Source: Anaerolineae bacterium (GTDB lineage: Bacteria > Chloroflexota > Anaerolineae > 4572-78 > NAK82). Taken from it: 6,874 bases of DNA. The notes beneath the pieces are model-generated. The model saw only the letters and a program-made list of their open reading frames with translations. It ran no database searches and was not told the DNA's origin. The position numbers were made by a program, and so were the translations under genes. Positions 6,057-6,874 of the stretch are shown one piece after another (positions within the stretch are counted from its first letter, which is position 1; every line of letters starts with the position of its first letter). The stretch covers positions 1 to 6,874 of the forward strand of contig JAUVPY010000135.1 of NCBI GenBank assembly GCA_030598425.1, given 5' to 3'.

Positions 6057-6182
6057 ATGGCCGTTGCTCGTCGGATGATGGCGATCCTTTTTGCGCTCGG
6101 GGCGATTGTATTCTACATCACGTATTGCCGTAGCGCAGGAATTGTACTAAACTGGTGCGGGCTGCACACCATCAAGCAATAA
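6057..6182 (+). CDS. Possible 41-residue small membrane protein or leader ORF
   Basis: ATG 6057 opens a 41-codon frame ending at TAA 6180-6182. The N-terminus has two arginines followed by a hydrophobic run (about residues 7-23, with [13 protein letters not shown]), which would make one membrane-spanning segment. The stop codon overlaps the first bases of the OTC ribosome binding site (AAGGAG 6181-6186), an arrangement that could couple the two translations. Against it, there is no Shine-Dalgarno sequence before the ATG or the in-frame GTG at 6048, and a putative OTC promoter lies inside it. It is in the same frame as the dipeptidase, just past that stop codon. I recognise no family, and it may be chance. 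Confidence 0.22.
   Translation: MAVARRMMAILFALGAIVFYITYCRSAGIVLNWCGLHTIKQ
6125..6153 (+). promoter_or_regulatory. Possible promoter of the OTC gene
   Basis: TTGCCG (6125-6130), a 17-bp spacer and TAAACT (6148-6153) match consensus at 8 of 12 positions. The start site would be near 6160, with a leader of about 34 nt. It is weaker than the other promoters here. Co-transcription from the dipeptidase is the alternative, since no convincing terminator separates the two genes. Confidence 0.3.
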
Positions 6183-6186
6183 GGAG
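6181..6186 (+). promoter_or_regulatory. Ribosome binding site of OTC
   Basis: AAGGAG ends seven bases before ATG 6194, an optimal spacing. It selects 6194 over the in-frame ATG at 6155, which would add 13 residues not typical of OTC. Confidence 0.8.
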
Positions 6187-6193
6187 ATTACCC

Positions 6194-6874
6194 ATGGCTT
6201 TCAACCTTCGCAATCGCAGCTTTGTCAAGCTCCTGGACTTCACCCCGAAGGAGATTCTCTTCCTGCTGGAGCTGTCGAAGGATCTAAAGGCAGCCAAGTA
6301 CGGCGGCTACGAGAGGCCCCGTCTCAAGAGCAAGAACATAGCGCTCATCTTCGAGAAGTCCTCGACCAGGACACGCACCTCGCGCGGGTGCTGGGCCGCG
6401 TCTACGACGGCATCGAGTATCGGGGTTTTGCCCAGGCCACGGTCGAGGAACTGGCCGAGTACGCGGGTGTACCCGTTTGGAACGGTCTGACCAACGAATT
6501 CCACCCCACCCAGATCCTGGCCGACGTGCTGACTATGATGGAGCACAGCAAGAAGCACCTGACCGAAATCGCTTACTGCTACATGGGCGACGCTCGCAAC
6601 AACATGGGCAATTCGCTTATGGTCGGCGGCTGCAAACTGGGCATGGATGTCCGGCTGTGTGCGCCAAGCGGTCTGTGGCCGGAGGCGGAACTGGTCGAGG
6701 GTTGTAAGGCCATCGCAGAGGAGACCGGCGCCCGGCTCACCCTGACCGAGAGCGTGGAGGAAGGTGTAAAGGGCGTGGACTATCTGCATACCGACGTCTG
6801 GGTCTCGATGGGGGAGCCAGACTCGGTGTGGGAGGAGCGCATCAAGCTGCTCAAGCCGTATCAGGCCAACACGG
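6194..6874 (+). pseudogene. argF: Ornithine carbamoyltransferase with internal deletion and frameshift, 3' end outside window
   Basis: OTC makes citrulline from carbamoyl phosphate and ornithine (arginine synthesis), or runs in reverse in the arginine deiminase pathway. The first frame gives a normal N-terminus ([19 protein letters not shown]) up to the carbamoyl-phosphate motif STRTR (residues 57-61, bases 6362-6376). It then reads nonsense and stops at TGA 6488-6490. Conserved sequence resumes at base 6382 in another frame ([15 protein letters not shown]) and stays open to the edge, with HPTQ (6502-6513), DARNNMGNS (6589-6615) and DVWVSMGE (6793-6816). Against E. coli ArgI, memory gives 33 residues (99 nt) between the anchors where only 5 nt remain, so about 94 nt are missing, not a multiple of three. 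The lost part includes the FEVAA helix and the loop that closes over carbamoyl phosphate, so the product should be inactive. It could be a true mutation or a sequencing or assembly error. Telling argF from arcB is not possible here. Confidence 0.85.

Noticed and set aside
6057..6092. Hairpin plus T5 as a terminator after the dipeptidase
   Set aside because: The possible stem is only about 3 bp before the T-run at 6088-6092; too weak to call.
6039..6182. Read-through of the dipeptidase TGA into the in-frame small ORF
   Set aside because: The family ends normally near this point and nothing such as a SECIS-like stem or known read-through context is visible.
6377..6490. Programmed ribosomal frameshifting in OTC
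   Set aside because: A frameshift cannot restore the roughly 33 conserved residues that are missing, and no slippery site is evident at the junction.

Overview
The window looks like ordinary chromosome of a free-living bacterium. The best guess at phylum is Chloroflexota (Anaerolineae-like). That guess rests on the large DUF2079-type membrane protein with duplicated C-terminal 'PTSRW...LPPGGY' modules, on its in-gene 'gggaatcgggg' repeat patch, and on a PepV-type dipeptidase next to an ornithine carbamoyltransferase. It is an inference from family memory, not a search result. No mobile element, CRISPR array, phage gene or defence system is visible.

Layout. Bases 1-177 hold an open + strand frame ending in a zinc-ribbon-like pattern, possibly the tail of a gene. 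Two strong sigma70-like promoters point leftward across the same stretch, so the left edge may instead be the leader of a minus-strand gene. Bases 178-491 are AT-rich intergenic DNA with those promoters, a structured inverted-repeat element and a good rightward promoter for the next gene. Bases 492-1640 (+) encode ribonuclease D with a TTG start. A perfect 17-bp inverted repeat (1638-1674) is a shared terminator between this gene and the convergent 855-residue DUF2079 gene (1689-4256, -). Upstream of that gene lie a long imperfect hairpin, a terminator-like hairpin and tRNA-Phe(GAA) (4413-4486, -) with its own near-consensus promoter. Divergent from the tRNA is a PepV-like M20 dipeptidase, whose true start is very likely 4698 and not the first in-frame ATG at 4557. 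At the right edge is ornithine carbamoyltransferase (from 6194), interrupted by a deletion of about 94 bp that shifts the frame, and cut off by the window end.

How the genes fit together. These are housekeeping and metabolic genes, not a single system. RNase D (tRNA 3' processing) and tRNA-Phe share a theme but are separated and oppositely oriented. The dipeptidase and OTC point the same way and both belong to amino-acid metabolism (peptide breakdown; arginine/citrulline), but OTC has its own strong ribosome binding site and a possible promoter. The points most worth a second look are the broken OTC, the leftward promoter pair at the left edge, the folded element upstream of RNase D, and the repeat patch inside the membrane protein. 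No previously undescribed system could be supported.
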